64,000 nt of DNA. It comes from Arsenicicoccus dermatophilus (GTDB lineage: Bacteria; Actinomycetota; Actinomycetes; Actinomycetales; Dermatophilaceae). Positions 37,449-45,640 of this stretch are shown piece after piece. Positions within the stretch are counted from its first letter, which is position 1, and each line of letters opens with the position of its first letter. The position numbers and the translations under genes are program-made. The notes under the pieces were generated by a model. The model was not told where the DNA came from, ran no database searches, and saw only the letters and a list, made by a program, of their open reading frames with translations. The stretch lies in the NCBI RefSeq assembly GCF_022568795.1, contig NZ_JAKZHU010000001.1, positions 62,001 through 126,000 on the forward strand, written 5' to 3'.

Positions 37449-38359
37449 GCCGCACCAGCCTTCGTGTAGCGACGCAGCAGGATCGCGGCGCCACCGAGCA
37501 GGGTGACGACCAGGGCGACGAGGTAGAACACCCCGTCCACGGTCGAGCGCACCGGTGGCCCGGTGGGGGCCTGGTCGAACCACCACACGCCGAGCCCCTC
37601 GGCGAGGCTGAAGGGGTTGAGCACCCCCGGCCAGGCGGGGTGGATCCCCGCGGTCGTGTAGCCGGTGCTGAGGATCGCCCCGAGCCCGCCCGCGACCGCC
37701 GAGCTCATCGTCAAGGTGGCGATGATCGCGACGATGGCCATGCCCCGACGGGTGGCCAGGCTGGCCAGGACCCCGCCGACCACGGTGAGCAGGGCCGTCA
37801 GGACCAGGATCCCGGGCAGCGCCTCCAGGGCCTTGCGCGTGTGCTCCCCGGCCGGCAGGCCCGCCAGCAGCGCGCCGACATACAGGACCACGACGGGCAG
37901 GCCCACGACCAGGAGGATGGCGACGAAGAGCGAGGCGAGCCGGGCCAGCACGTAGGTCCCGCGGCGCAGCGGGCGGGCGAGGTAGAGCGTGATCGCGCGG
38001 TAGCGCAGGTCCCGGGAGAACACCACGGGCGCCTGGGCGGCCACGAAGATCGAGGTGACCATCTGCAGCATCGTCGGGTAGCGCGCGTAGTCGACCGGGA
38101 GGGTCGAGATCGTGGTCATCGCCACGACCGACACCATCACCAGGGCGGGCAGCAGCGAGACCAGCAGGATCCCGACGGGCAGCCACTTGGCCCTGCGGGA
38201 GCGGCCGAGGCCGTAGGCGTGGCGCAGACCCTGGACGAACAGCGAGCGGGCGACGCCGCCCTCGCCGAGCCGGGGGCCGTCGTAGCCGCGGTAGCCCAGG
38301 TCGTGGATCCGGGCGCCGTGGCCGTGATCGGAGACGGGAGCCGGGGTGGGGTCCGTCAT
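37445..38359 (-). CDS. ABC transporter permease (ABC-2 type)
   Basis: 304-aa membrane protein with six predicted spans after a roughly 55-residue cytoplasmic N-terminus (IHDLGYRGYDGPRLG precedes the first helix, a motif frequent in this permease group). The segment YRAITLYLARPLRRGTYVLARL is the counterpart of the element in the other permease of this operon. The ATG at 38359 overlaps the stop of its partner ATPase. Second gene of the operon; the two permeases are distant homologues, so the operon looks like a duplicated exporter module. Confidence 0.85.
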   Translation of the reverse strand: MTDPTPAPVSDHGHGARIHDLGYRGYDGPRLGEGGVARSLFVQGLRHAYGLGRSRRAKWLPVGILLVSLLPALVMVSVVAMTTISTLPVDYARYPTMLQMVTSIFVAAQAPVVFSRDLRYRAITLYLARPLRRGTYVLARLASLFVAILLVVGLPVVVLYVGALLAGLPAGEHTRKALEALPGILVLTALLTVVGGVLASLATRRGMAIVAIIATLTMSSAVAGGLGAILSTGYTTAGIHPAWPGVLNPFSLAEGLGVWWFDQAPTGPPVRSTVDGVFYLVALVVTLLGGAAILLRRYTKAGAA

Positions 38360-39351
38360 CGCGGGGCCACCTCTCGGGTCTGGAAGACGTCCTGGATGCG
38401 GTGGCGCCCGTCCTGGACCCGGACCAGACCCAGGTCGAGGTCGATCACGGTGTCCCGCACCAGGTCTCGTATGGCGCGCTCCTGCTGCTGGGTGGTCTGC
38501 GCGCTCGCCTCGGGGTCGACCGCCCACAGGCCGCCGGGCGTGATCTCGACCGACCCGTCGACGGGATGGCACACGAGCCCGTGGGCGGCCAGGGCGTTGC
38601 CGAGCAGGTCGCGCTCGGTGGCGCCGCCCAGCACCTCGACGAGCAGGCTGCCGGTGCGCTCGACGTAGTCGCTGGTCGCCGAGGACCGCAGCAGGTGACC
38701 GCCGTCGAGGACGACGACGTGGTCGCTGACCCGCTCCAGCTCGCCGAGCAGGTGGCTGGTCACCAGCACCGTGATCCCGAAGTCCGAGCCGATCCGTCGC
38801 ACCAGCCCGAGCATCTCGTCGCGACTGGCCGGGTCCAGGCCGTTGGTCGGCTCGTCCAGCATGATCAGGTCCGGGTCGTGGACGAGCGCCTGGGCGAGCT
38901 TGGCGCGCTGCCGCATGCCCGTGGAGTAGGTCCCCATGTCGCGGTAGCGCTCCTCGGCCAGCCCCACGTGCCGCAGCACGTCGGCCGCGCGCTCGCGGGC
39001 GACCACGTGGGGCAGTCCCGCCATCCGCCCCATGTGCACGGTGAACTCGCTGGCGTTGACGTCGCCCGGCAGGCAGTCGTGCTCGGGCATGTAGCCCACC
39101 CGCGCGCGGATCGCCCGCCCCTCCCGGGCCACGTCGTGCCCCAGCACCTGCGCCTCGCCGCTGGTCGGCGCCAGCAGGCCGAGCAGCACCTTGATCAGCG
39201 TCGACTTGCCCGCGCCGTTGGCCCCGACGAGCCCGGTCACGCCGGGCCCGATCTGCAGGTCCAGCCCGTCCAGCGCCCGCACCCGCGGATAGACCTTGGT
39301 CAGCCCCCGGGTGCGGATCACCGGCGGGCCGTCTCCCCCTGTGACGTCCAT
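38356..39351 (-). CDS. ABC transporter ATP-binding protein
   Basis: 331-aa ATPase and first gene of the four-gene operon. Walker A GANGAGKST at about 43-51, signature YSTGMRQRAKLAQALV (STGM variant), Walker B LIMLDEPTNGLD, switch His in TSHLLGELE. The C-terminal 100 residues form an accessory domain of low conservation. ATG at 39351 (MDVTGGDGPP) gives the usual N-terminal length. It is similar in design to the second ATPase of this operon. Promoter expected in the 152 bases between this gene and the upstream VOC gene. Confidence 0.92.
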   Translation of the reverse strand: MDVTGGDGPPVIRTRGLTKVYPRVRALDGLDLQIGPGVTGLVGANGAGKSTLIKVLLGLLAPTSGEAQVLGHDVAREGRAIRARVGYMPEHDCLPGDVNASEFTVHMGRMAGLPHVVARERAADVLRHVGLAEERYRDMGTYSTGMRQRAKLAQALVHDPDLIMLDEPTNGLDPASRDEMLGLVRRIGSDFGITVLVTSHLLGELERVSDHVVVLDGGHLLRSSATSDYVERTGSLLVEVLGGATERDLLGNALAAHGLVCHPVDGSVEITPGGLWAVDPEASAQTTQQQERAIRDLVRDTVIDLDLGLVRVQDGRHRIQDVFQTREVAPR

Positions 39352-39503
39352 GGGCCTCAACCTAGTGGCGATACGGGGGGATCGGCACCAGGGAGGACCC
39401 TGATGTCGACCCCGACCCGCCCGAGGGGGCTCCGGTCCGCCCGAGGGGGCCGCCGCAGCGCAGGTCTTCGCGCGGGGTCGCGCGAGCCTGCGCCGCCGCG
39501 GCG

Positions 39504-40286
39504 TCACTCGTCGACGTGCTCCGGACGGATCACGCTGAAGATCTCGCCCTGCGGCCCGCTCAGGACCGCGAGCTCGCCGAAGGGGCCCTCGGTGACGTCC
39601 ATCAGCACGGTGCCGCCGAGCTGGGTGCAGCGCGCGGCCGCGGCCCGCGGGTCCTCGGCGAAGAAGTAGGTCATCCAGTGGGCGCGGTACTCCTCGCCGT
39701 ACTCCTCGCCGATCTGCCCGAGCCCGGCCACGAGCCGCCCGCTCGGCGTGATCATCGTGGCGTAGGCGAAGGACCCGTCGGGCTCGGTGAACTCCTCGAA
39801 GGAGAAGCCGAAGACCTCGCTGTAGTAGCCCATCGCGTCCTCGTGGTCGCGCACCATGAGCTCGTTCCAGACGGGTGCGTGCTCCTCGTTGTAGCGCTCG
39901 ATCCCGTTGAGGGGAGCGGGCTCCCACAGCCCGAAGTGGGCGCCGCTGGGCTCCGTGAGCAGGGCGATGGTGGCCATCCCGGGCAGCGTCGTGGGCGGGA
40001 GCAGCTCCGTGGCGCCCTCGGCCTTGGCGTGCGCGATGGTGAGGTAGACGTCGTCGACGGCGAGGTAGGTCGTCCAGACCGCGGGCCACTCGGCGCCCCG
40101 CGGCTTGGGCCCGATGCCGGCCACGCGCAGCCCGCCGCTGGTCATGAAGGCATAGCCGTCGGGGCCCTGGGTCGTCTCCCAGCCGAACAGCTGCTCGTAG
40201 AACCGCGACGCGCTCGCCGGGTCGTCGGCCATCAGGTCGGGCCAGCAGGGGGTGCCCTGGGGCCAGGGCGTCATGCGGATCGGCAT
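39504..40286 (-). CDS. VOC-family protein with two glyoxalase domains
   Basis: 260-aa protein built of two tandem glyoxalase/bleomycin-resistance modules. Module one opens with PCWPDLMADDPASASRFYEQLFGWE; module two starts near residue 137 with NELMVRDHEDAMGYYSEVFGFSFEEF. Each has the strand-turn pattern typical of this fold (GGLRVAGIGPKP; SGRLVAGLGQIG). Actinobacterial two-module VOC proteins are common and mostly uncharacterised; some respond to oxidative or drug stress. The ATG at 40286 is preceded by GAGGAGC. It is not obviously part of the flanking operons. Confidence 0.83.
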   Translation of the reverse strand: MPIRMTPWPQGTPCWPDLMADDPASASRFYEQLFGWETTQGPDGYAFMTSGGLRVAGIGPKPRGAEWPAVWTTYLAVDDVYLTIAHAKAEGATELLPPTTLPGMATIALLTEPSGAHFGLWEPAPLNGIERYNEEHAPVWNELMVRDHEDAMGYYSEVFGFSFEEFTEPDGSFAYATMITPSGRLVAGLGQIGEEYGEEYRAHWMTYFFAEDPRAAAARCTQLGGTVLMDVTEGPFGELAVLSGPQGEIFSVIRPEHVDE

Positions 40287-40344
40287 AGGAGCTCCTCGAG
40301 GTGGTGGATGCTTGCGCCTAGTCCACCAGAGCGGGCGGCGGCTG

Positions 40345-40848
40345 TCACCGAGCGGGGGGTATGCCGACGAGCGGGCGCACGTGCTCGACCACCCCACGCA
40401 TGGCCGCCTCCACCTCGTCGCGGCAGCGGTCGAAGCCCGCCGCGTCGCCGTAGTAGGGGTCGTCCACCTCCAGCGTGCCTGCGGCGACGGCGGACTCGTC
40501 GAACTCGCGTATCAGCCGGACCTTGTCGCGGTCGTCGGGGGTCGGGGCGTGCCGCTGCAGCTCCCGCTGGTGGCCACGGTCGGCGACCAGGACGAGGTCC
40601 CGCTCGGCATACCAGGATCGCTGCCACTGGCGGGCGCGGTGGGCGGAGCCGTCATACCCGCCGCCGGTCAGGGCGGTGAGGGTGCGCGGGTCGGCGCCGT
40701 CGCCCTCGTGCCAGCCGCCGGTGCCCGCGGAGTCCACCTCGACCTGGTCGCCGAGTCCGGCCTCGTCGAGCAGGTGGCGCAGGATCACCTCGCCCATGGG
40801 GGAGCGGCAGATGTTGCCCGTGCAGATGACACAGATGCGATACGCCAT
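40345..40848 (-). CDS. Low-molecular-weight protein tyrosine phosphatase
   Basis: 167-aa cytoplasmic phosphatase. The catalytic P-loop CTGNICRS (C-X5-R-S) lies at residues 9-16, so Cys9 is the nucleophile and Arg15 binds phosphate. The general acid Asp is in DPYYGD near residue 130. These, plus overall length, match LMW-PTPs of the PtpA/arsenate-reductase-like fold. Without an arsenic operon nearby, a role on phosphotyrosine proteins is more likely. ATG at 40848; a long inverted repeat begins 11 bases upstream. Confidence 0.93.
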   Translation of the reverse strand: MAYRICVICTGNICRSPMGEVILRHLLDEAGLGDQVEVDSAGTGGWHEGDGADPRTLTALTGGGYDGSAHRARQWQRSWYAERDLVLVADRGHQRELQRHAPTPDDRDKVRLIREFDESAVAAGTLEVDDPYYGDAAGFDRCRDEVEAAMRGVVEHVRPLVGIPPAR

Positions 40849-41178
40849 GTCCCGAACCTACCGGCGGCGGTCGGGTCCGCCGGGATCGGTGCCGCAGGCG
40901 GGTCCGACCGCCGCCGGTACGTCTGACGACTCCCTTGCTCATGCCACTCTTATGGCTGATAATAGCGTCATAGGGTTATGTGTTCTTACTAATCCGTGGT
41001 TAATGGGTCGCCCAGGGTGCCGTGGCACGCCTGAACAGGGGTCAATGTTGGGCAGAGTGCTCTTGCCATTGCGGAGCGCAACATGTCGGTGCCAGGGTGA
41101 ACGTGGCCGCCGGGGGGTAGCCCAGATCTCTTTCACCCAGACGCTGTTCGCTGTCCCTCATGTGAATGGAGCAGACTC
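40849..41178. other. Gene-free divergent region before the peptidoglycan-binding proteins
   Basis: 330 bases without a credible gene. Its left part holds the 16-bp inverted repeat described separately. From about 40935 to 41010 the sequence is unusually AT-rich for this window (ATGGCTGATAATAGCG, TTCTTACTAATCC), suggesting promoters for the plus-strand secreted protein at 41179. No terminator or known riboswitch motif is recognisable in the rest. Confidence 0.5.
40859..40919. repeat. 16-bp perfect inverted repeat upstream of the phosphatase gene
   Basis: Arms 40859-40874 (TACCGGCGGCGGTCGG) and 40904-40919 (exact complement) around a 29-base loop. It starts 11 bases before the minus-strand phosphatase start codon, within its expected leader or promoter. 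Could be an operator for a dimeric regulator or an mRNA hairpin that limits translation; no homologue is recognised. Confidence 0.7.
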
Positions 41179-41544
41179 ATGCGCAAGCTCGTCGGTGCCG
41201 TCCTCGGCGCCTCCCTCATGCTCGGTGGCGCCGCTGCTACCGCTCCCGTGGCTCAGGCCGCGCCCGTTCGTCCGATCACCGGTGCGGCCTATGGGTGCAA
41301 CTACAGCCACAACCACACCCAGATCCTCAGGTACGGCTCGAAGGGGGCGGCCGTGAAGCAGGCCCAGTGCCTTCTGAACGCCAACAACCGCATCATGGGC
41401 CTGGGCCTGCCCAACCTGGCCGTCGACGGCGACTACGGCGACCGCACCTACCAGATGGTAATCCGTTTCCAGAAGGCGATGGAGATCAAGGCCGACGGCA
41501 TCGTCGGTCCCCAGACCTGGTACTGGCTCGAGAAGACGAACTGA
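41179..41544 (+). CDS. Small secreted peptidoglycan-binding protein
   Basis: 121-aa exported protein. A signal peptide covers about residues 1-28 (MRKLVGAVLGASLMLGG, cleavage after AQA). The rest is a single peptidoglycan-binding PG_binding_1 domain: ILRYGSKGAAVKQAQCLLN, then LAVDGDYGDRTYQMVIRFQKAMEIKADGIVGPQTWYWL. The two mature-region cysteines (GCNYS and AQCLLN) may form a disulfide. No catalytic domain is attached, so it probably binds the cell wall only. ATG at 41179. A related 127-aa gene lies 140 bases downstream in the same direction. Confidence 0.88.
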   Translation: MRKLVGAVLGASLMLGGAAATAPVAQAAPVRPITGAAYGCNYSHNHTQILRYGSKGAAVKQAQCLLNANNRIMGLGLPNLAVDGDYGDRTYQMVIRFQKAMEIKADGIVGPQTWYWLEKTN

Positions 41545-41684
41545 CGCCGGTTCCGGCTGGCTGCAGTCTCTTCACGACGGTGGGAGTCTCCATGGTGGAG
41601 GCGCCCACCGTCCGTCGTCAGCGGTGTCCACCCGCTGACGGGTGTCGATGCCTCCTCGCCAGACCACCTCACCCAGGAGCTTTC

Positions 41685-42068
41685 GTGCGCACGATCATCG
41701 CTGGCGTTCTCGGCGCCTCCCTCCTCCTCGGCGGCACCGCCGCCACCGCATCGGCCACCGGCACGGCCACGGGCACCGACCGGGTCTGCACCTACCTGCG
41801 CCCCGGTGAGGCTCCGGGACCGCTGCGACACGGCTCGACCGGACGCGTGGTGAAGCAGCTGCAGTGCCTGCTCAACCTCGCGGTCGTCGAGCTCGGGCTC
41901 GAGGACGCCGACGGGAAGCCGCTGGCGCCGCTCGCCCTCGACGGCTCGTTCGGAGCCGCGACGCAGCACCGGATCGTGCTCGTCCAGCGGGCGCTGCTCC
42001 TGCCCGCTGACGGGCCTGTCGGTCCTCGGCTCTGGGCCATCCTGGAGTCGTACGACACCAGCCGCTGA
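41685..42068 (+). CDS. Small secreted peptidoglycan-binding-like protein, paralogue
   Basis: 127 aa from a GTG at 41685, preceded by CAGGAGC. The signal peptide is nearly a copy of that of the upstream gene (VRTIIAGVLGASLLLGGTAATASA). The mature part keeps the PG_binding_1 framework (LRHGSTGRVVKQLQCLLN, LALDGSFGAATQHRIVLVQRALLLPADGPVGPRLWAIL) and both cysteines. It is more diverged (for example an inserted EDADGKPLAPL). Tandem duplication is the simplest origin. It ends 7 bases before a terminator hairpin. Confidence 0.82.
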   Translation: MRTIIAGVLGASLLLGGTAATASATGTATGTDRVCTYLRPGEAPGPLRHGSTGRVVKQLQCLLNLAVVELGLEDADGKPLAPLALDGSFGAATQHRIVLVQRALLLPADGPVGPRLWAILESYDTSR

Positions 42069-42074
42069 TCATCT

Positions 42075-42106
42075 GCGGGCGGTCTGTCCTCGGAGGGGCC
42101 GCCCGC
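42075..42106. terminator. Bidirectional hairpin between peptidoglycan-binding gene and cydC
   Basis: GCGGGCGG (42075-42082) pairs perfectly with CCGCCCGC (42099-42106); 16-base loop. It lies in the 47-base gap between convergent genes. Confidence 0.65.
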
Positions 42107-42115
42107 GGCGTGCTG

Positions 42116-43798
42116 TCAGCCGAGGCGCAGCTCGCGATCGAATCCCGCCACCCCGTCCTCGCGGTGGCTCACCATCACCACGGTGCGCCCCGCCCGGGCG
42201 GCCAGCAGGTCGTCGAGCACCGCGGTGGCCGTCGCGTGGTCGAGGTGGGCGACCGGTTCGTCGAGCAGCACCACGGGCCGCTCGGACAGGATCGCCCGGG
42301 CCAGCGCCAGCCGGGCCCGCTCGCCCCCGGAGACGCCGCGGTGCCCGCTGCCGAGCATGGTGTCCAGTCCGTCGGGCAGGTCGTCGAGCCAGGGGCCGAG
42401 GCCGGCGCGGGTCAGCGCGGTCCGCAGCGCGTCGTCGTCGGCGTCGGGACGGGCCAGCCGGAGGTTCTCGCGGACCGTGGACGCGAAGACGTGCGGCTCG
42501 TCGTCGAGCAGCGCCACCTGGCCGCGCAGCGAGTCCACCCGCAGGTCACGGGAGCTCGCGCCGTCGACGAGGACCTCACCGCTTGCCGGGTCGAGGTGGG
42601 TGGCGAGCACGGCGAGCAGCGTGGACTTGCCCGAGCCGTTGGGGCCGGTGACGAGCACGGCCTCCCCGGGCGCGATCTCCGTGGTGACCGGGCCGACGGC
42701 GTCCCGGTCCGGCGTCCAGCGAGCGGTCACGTCCTGCAGGTTGATCCGCGGCGGTATGCCGGGGAGGGCGCCCACCTCGCCCGCCCCGTGAGGACCGAGC
42801 GGGGGGTCCTGGTCGACCAGGGCCTCCAGCCGCTCGCCGCTCGCCTCGGCACGGGCCCAGGCGCCCATCGCATCCGGCAGCGGGGTGAACGCGTCGGCGG
42901 CGGCGACGGGGGTGAGCACGAGCAGCGCGGCGATGGCGTCGCCGAAGCCTGCGACCACCAGCCCGTGCGCGTAGGCCGCCATGGCGAGGGTGCCTGCGCC
43001 GCAGGCGATCCCGGTGAGCGCCAGGCCCAGGGCCCGCCCTCGTGCGCGACGGGCGTTGGCGGCGGCGAGGCGCCCGTGGGCCTCGGCCAGCCAGGTGTCG
43101 GCCGCGGCGGTGGCGCCGATCGCCTGCAGCTCCAGCGCGTTGGCGGTGACCAGCGTGGCGACGCGGGCGACCTCGGCCCGGGCGGCCAGCCAGTCCCGCT
43201 GCGCCGCCCGCTCGCTCGCGAGGACGAGCCAGGCCACCAGCGCGCAGGCGACGAGGACGGCGGCGACGATCCCGGCCGCGACGTAGGAGAACAGCGCCGT
43301 CGCCACGATCGTCAGCAGCCCGGCCAGGGCGGACCCGATGACGGGGACGACCACCCGCACCTGGGCATAGACGCGATCCTCCAGGTCGTCCACCGCCCCG
43401 GTGAGCACCTCGCTGCGCGACCGCCGTCCGAGGCGGGCCGGGGTGAGCGGCACCAGCGCGGCATAGGCCGCCACCCGCTGGTCCGCCAGGTCCCCCAGGG
43501 CCGCGTCGTGCGAGCGCACCCGCTCCCCGTAGCGCAGCACCGGGCGCGCCATGCCGAAGGCACGCACCGCCACGATCGCCGCCATCAGCGTGAGGATCTG
43601 CGGTCGGTGGGAGGCGGCGACGATCAGCCAGCCGGAGGTGGTGGTCAGGGCGATGCCGCTGGCGGTGGACAGGCCCCCGAGCGCGGCGGCGCCGCCGATC
43701 CCGCGGGGCATGCGCCAGACCCCGGCGAGCCGCCCGCGGCGTCCGCCCGGGTGGCGACCGGCGCGGGGCTCGGGCCGGGGAGCGCGGTCGGGCTTCAC
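42116..43798 (-). CDS. cydC: ABC exporter subunit CydC for cytochrome bd assembly
   Basis: 560-aa fused membrane-ATPase half-transporter. CydDC exports thiols (glutathione or cysteine in E. coli) and is needed to assemble heme in cytochrome bd. The membrane domain spans residues about 25-300 (SGIALTTTSGWLIVAASHRP near the start is typical of CydC). The ATPase has Walker A GPNGSGKST, signature VSGGERARLALARAIL and Walker B VVLLDEPVAHLD. The GTG start at 43798 overlaps the cydD stop (GTGA). Last gene of the cyd region. Confidence 0.9.
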   Translation of the reverse strand: MKPDRAPRPEPRAGRHPGGRRGRLAGVWRMPRGIGGAAALGGLSTASGIALTTTSGWLIVAASHRPQILTLMAAIVAVRAFGMARPVLRYGERVRSHDAALGDLADQRVAAYAALVPLTPARLGRRSRSEVLTGAVDDLEDRVYAQVRVVVPVIGSALAGLLTIVATALFSYVAAGIVAAVLVACALVAWLVLASERAAQRDWLAARAEVARVATLVTANALELQAIGATAAADTWLAEAHGRLAAANARRARGRALGLALTGIACGAGTLAMAAYAHGLVVAGFGDAIAALLVLTPVAAADAFTPLPDAMGAWARAEASGERLEALVDQDPPLGPHGAGEVGALPGIPPRINLQDVTARWTPDRDAVGPVTTEIAPGEAVLVTGPNGSGKSTLLAVLATHLDPASGEVLVDGASSRDLRVDSLRGQVALLDDEPHVFASTVRENLRLARPDADDDALRTALTRAGLGPWLDDLPDGLDTMLGSGHRGVSGGERARLALARAILSERPVVLLDEPVAHLDHATATAVLDDLLAARAGRTVVMVSHREDGVAGFDRELRLG

Positions 43799-45423
43799 CG
43801 GGCCACCACCTGGTCGGCGTCCCGCCCGGCGGGGGAGAGGACGACGTGCTGGTCGGCGTGCCCGACCAGGCCGCCGCGGTGGGTGACCACGACGACGGCG
43901 CGGTCGCGGGCGAGGTCGCGGATCACCCCCTCCACCAGGGCCGTCGACGCGGGGTCCAGGTGGGCGGTGGGCTCGTCGAGGGCGATCAGGTCGGCGTCGC
44001 TCAGCAGCGCGCGCGCGACCCCGAGCCGCGCGCGCTGACCGGCGCTCAGCCCGAAGCCGTCGTCGCCGAGCAGCGTCCCGAGCCCGTCGGGCAGGCCGCG
44101 CACCAGCTCGCCCAGCCCGACGCGGTCGAGCGCGGCGAGCAGGGTGTCGTCGTCGGCCGGGCCCGCCAGGGTGAGGTTGTGCCGGATCGACCCCGCCGCC
44201 AGGAAGGGCCGCTGGGTCACCAGGTGGCTGGGCGCCGCCTGCGTCATACCTGCGCCGGGCTCGCGCAACCCGCACAGCAGCTCCAGCGCGGTGGTCTTGC
44301 CGCAGCCGGAGGGGCCGGTGACCACGGTCAGGCCGCGCGGGACCGCGAGGGACAGGCCGCGCAGCACGTCCCGGTCGCCGCCCGGATGGCGATAGCTCAC
44401 CCCCGCCAGCAGCGCCACGGTCCCCTCCGCGGGTCGGAGCGCGGGCCCCTGGGCCTGCGGGCTCATGCCGGCCGGCTCGGCCAGCGCGTCCGCCACCGCC
44501 CCCACGGCCTCGGCACCGTCCGCCGCCGCGTGGAACTCCTGGCCCACCCGCCGCACCGGCCAGTAGGCCTCGGGCGCCAGCAGGATTGCCGCCAGCCCGG
44601 TCCCGAGTCCCAGCTGCCCCTGCGTGAGGCGCAGCCCGACCGACACCGCCACCAGCGCCACCGCGATCGTCGCCAGCAGCTCCAGCGCCGCCGAGGACAG
44701 GAAGGCCATCCGCAGCGTCTCCACCGTCGCCCGCCGGTGCCGCTGGGAGACCTCCCCGATCGTCTCGGTCTGCCGCTCGCCACGGCCGTACGCCACGAGG
44801 GTCGGCAGCCCGCGCATCAGGTCGAGGAAGTGTCCGGCCAGCGCGGTCATCGCCCGCCAGCGCCGGTCGGAGGCGTCGGCGGTCGCCTTGCCGATCAGCG
44901 CGGCGAAGAGCGGCAGCAGCGGCAGGGTCAGCACCACGATCAGCGCCGACCACAGGTCCATGAGGAGCAGGGTGACCACGACCAGCGCCGGGAGCACGGC
45001 CGCGGCGACCAGCGCCGGCAGGTAGCGCGCGACATAGGTCTCGATGCTGGTGGTGCCCTGCGCCGCGAGGGTCTGGGCTGCGGCGGGCTCGGGACGGCCT
45101 TCCGGCATACGGCCCAGCCAGGTCTGCAGCAGCCGCGCCCGCAGGCCACAGCTCACCTCGGTGCCCGCCCGGGACGCGACGAGCTCGGTGGCCGCGGTCA
45201 GCAGCGCACGTATGCCGAGGACCACGGCCAGCCACGCCACCGGCCCGGCCACCGCAGGAGTGGTCACCGCTCCGCCCCGCGTCACCGCCACCACGACCGC
45301 CGCCACGGCGAAGGCCTGCCCGATCGCGGCGACGCCTTGGGCCACGCCGATGGCGGCGAGCAGCAGGACGGGTCCGCGGGCGCCGGGTGCGAGGGCGAGC
45401 AGTCGGCGGTCGAAGGGTTTCAC
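43795..45423 (-). CDS. cydD: ABC exporter subunit CydD for cytochrome bd assembly
   Basis: 542-aa fused membrane-ATPase partner of CydC. From the GTG at 45423 (VKPFDRRLLALAPGARG), with AGGA 8 bases upstream. The membrane domain includes the CydD-like VSCGLRARLLQTWLGR and QGTTSIETYVARYLPALV segments. The ATPase has Walker A GPSGCGKTT, signature LSAGQRARLGVARALL (SAGQ variant) and Walker B LIALDEPTAHLD. It lies downstream of cydAB but is separated from it by a 217-base gap containing a strong hairpin, so it may have its own promoter. Confidence 0.9.
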   Translation of the reverse strand: MKPFDRRLLALAPGARGPVLLLAAIGVAQGVAAIGQAFAVAAVVVAVTRGGAVTTPAVAGPVAWLAVVLGIRALLTAATELVASRAGTEVSCGLRARLLQTWLGRMPEGRPEPAAAQTLAAQGTTSIETYVARYLPALVAAAVLPALVVVTLLLMDLWSALIVVLTLPLLPLFAALIGKATADASDRRWRAMTALAGHFLDLMRGLPTLVAYGRGERQTETIGEVSQRHRRATVETLRMAFLSSAALELLATIAVALVAVSVGLRLTQGQLGLGTGLAAILLAPEAYWPVRRVGQEFHAAADGAEAVGAVADALAEPAGMSPQAQGPALRPAEGTVALLAGVSYRHPGGDRDVLRGLSLAVPRGLTVVTGPSGCGKTTALELLCGLREPGAGMTQAAPSHLVTQRPFLAAGSIRHNLTLAGPADDDTLLAALDRVGLGELVRGLPDGLGTLLGDDGFGLSAGQRARLGVARALLSDADLIALDEPTAHLDPASTALVEGVIRDLARDRAVVVVTHRGGLVGHADQHVVLSPAGRDADQVVAR

Positions 45424-45550
45424 CGGGGCGGTTCCTGCTCTCTGGGTCGGGACGGGTTCGGCGGGCGGGGCCGTGCTGGGTAGGCGGGGTTCCGAGCGGA
45501 CGACCCGGCCTGACCAGCCCGGCCGCACCCGGTCGGGCCGGCCGGCATGC

Positions 45551-45592
45551 CGTGAGGGTCTGCTCCGACGATTGTCGGGGCAGACCCTCACG
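45551..45592 (-). terminator. Strong hairpin between cydB and cydD
   Basis: A 19-bp stem with one G-U pair (45551-45569 with 45574-45592) and a GATT loop. It lies 49 bases past the cydB stop and 128 bases before the cydD start, so it should end or attenuate the cydAB transcript. Confidence 0.75.
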
Positions 45593-45640
45593 ATTCCTGG
45601 GAGGCGGCGGGTCGCCTGCCCGGGTGGAGCAGCCGCTGAG

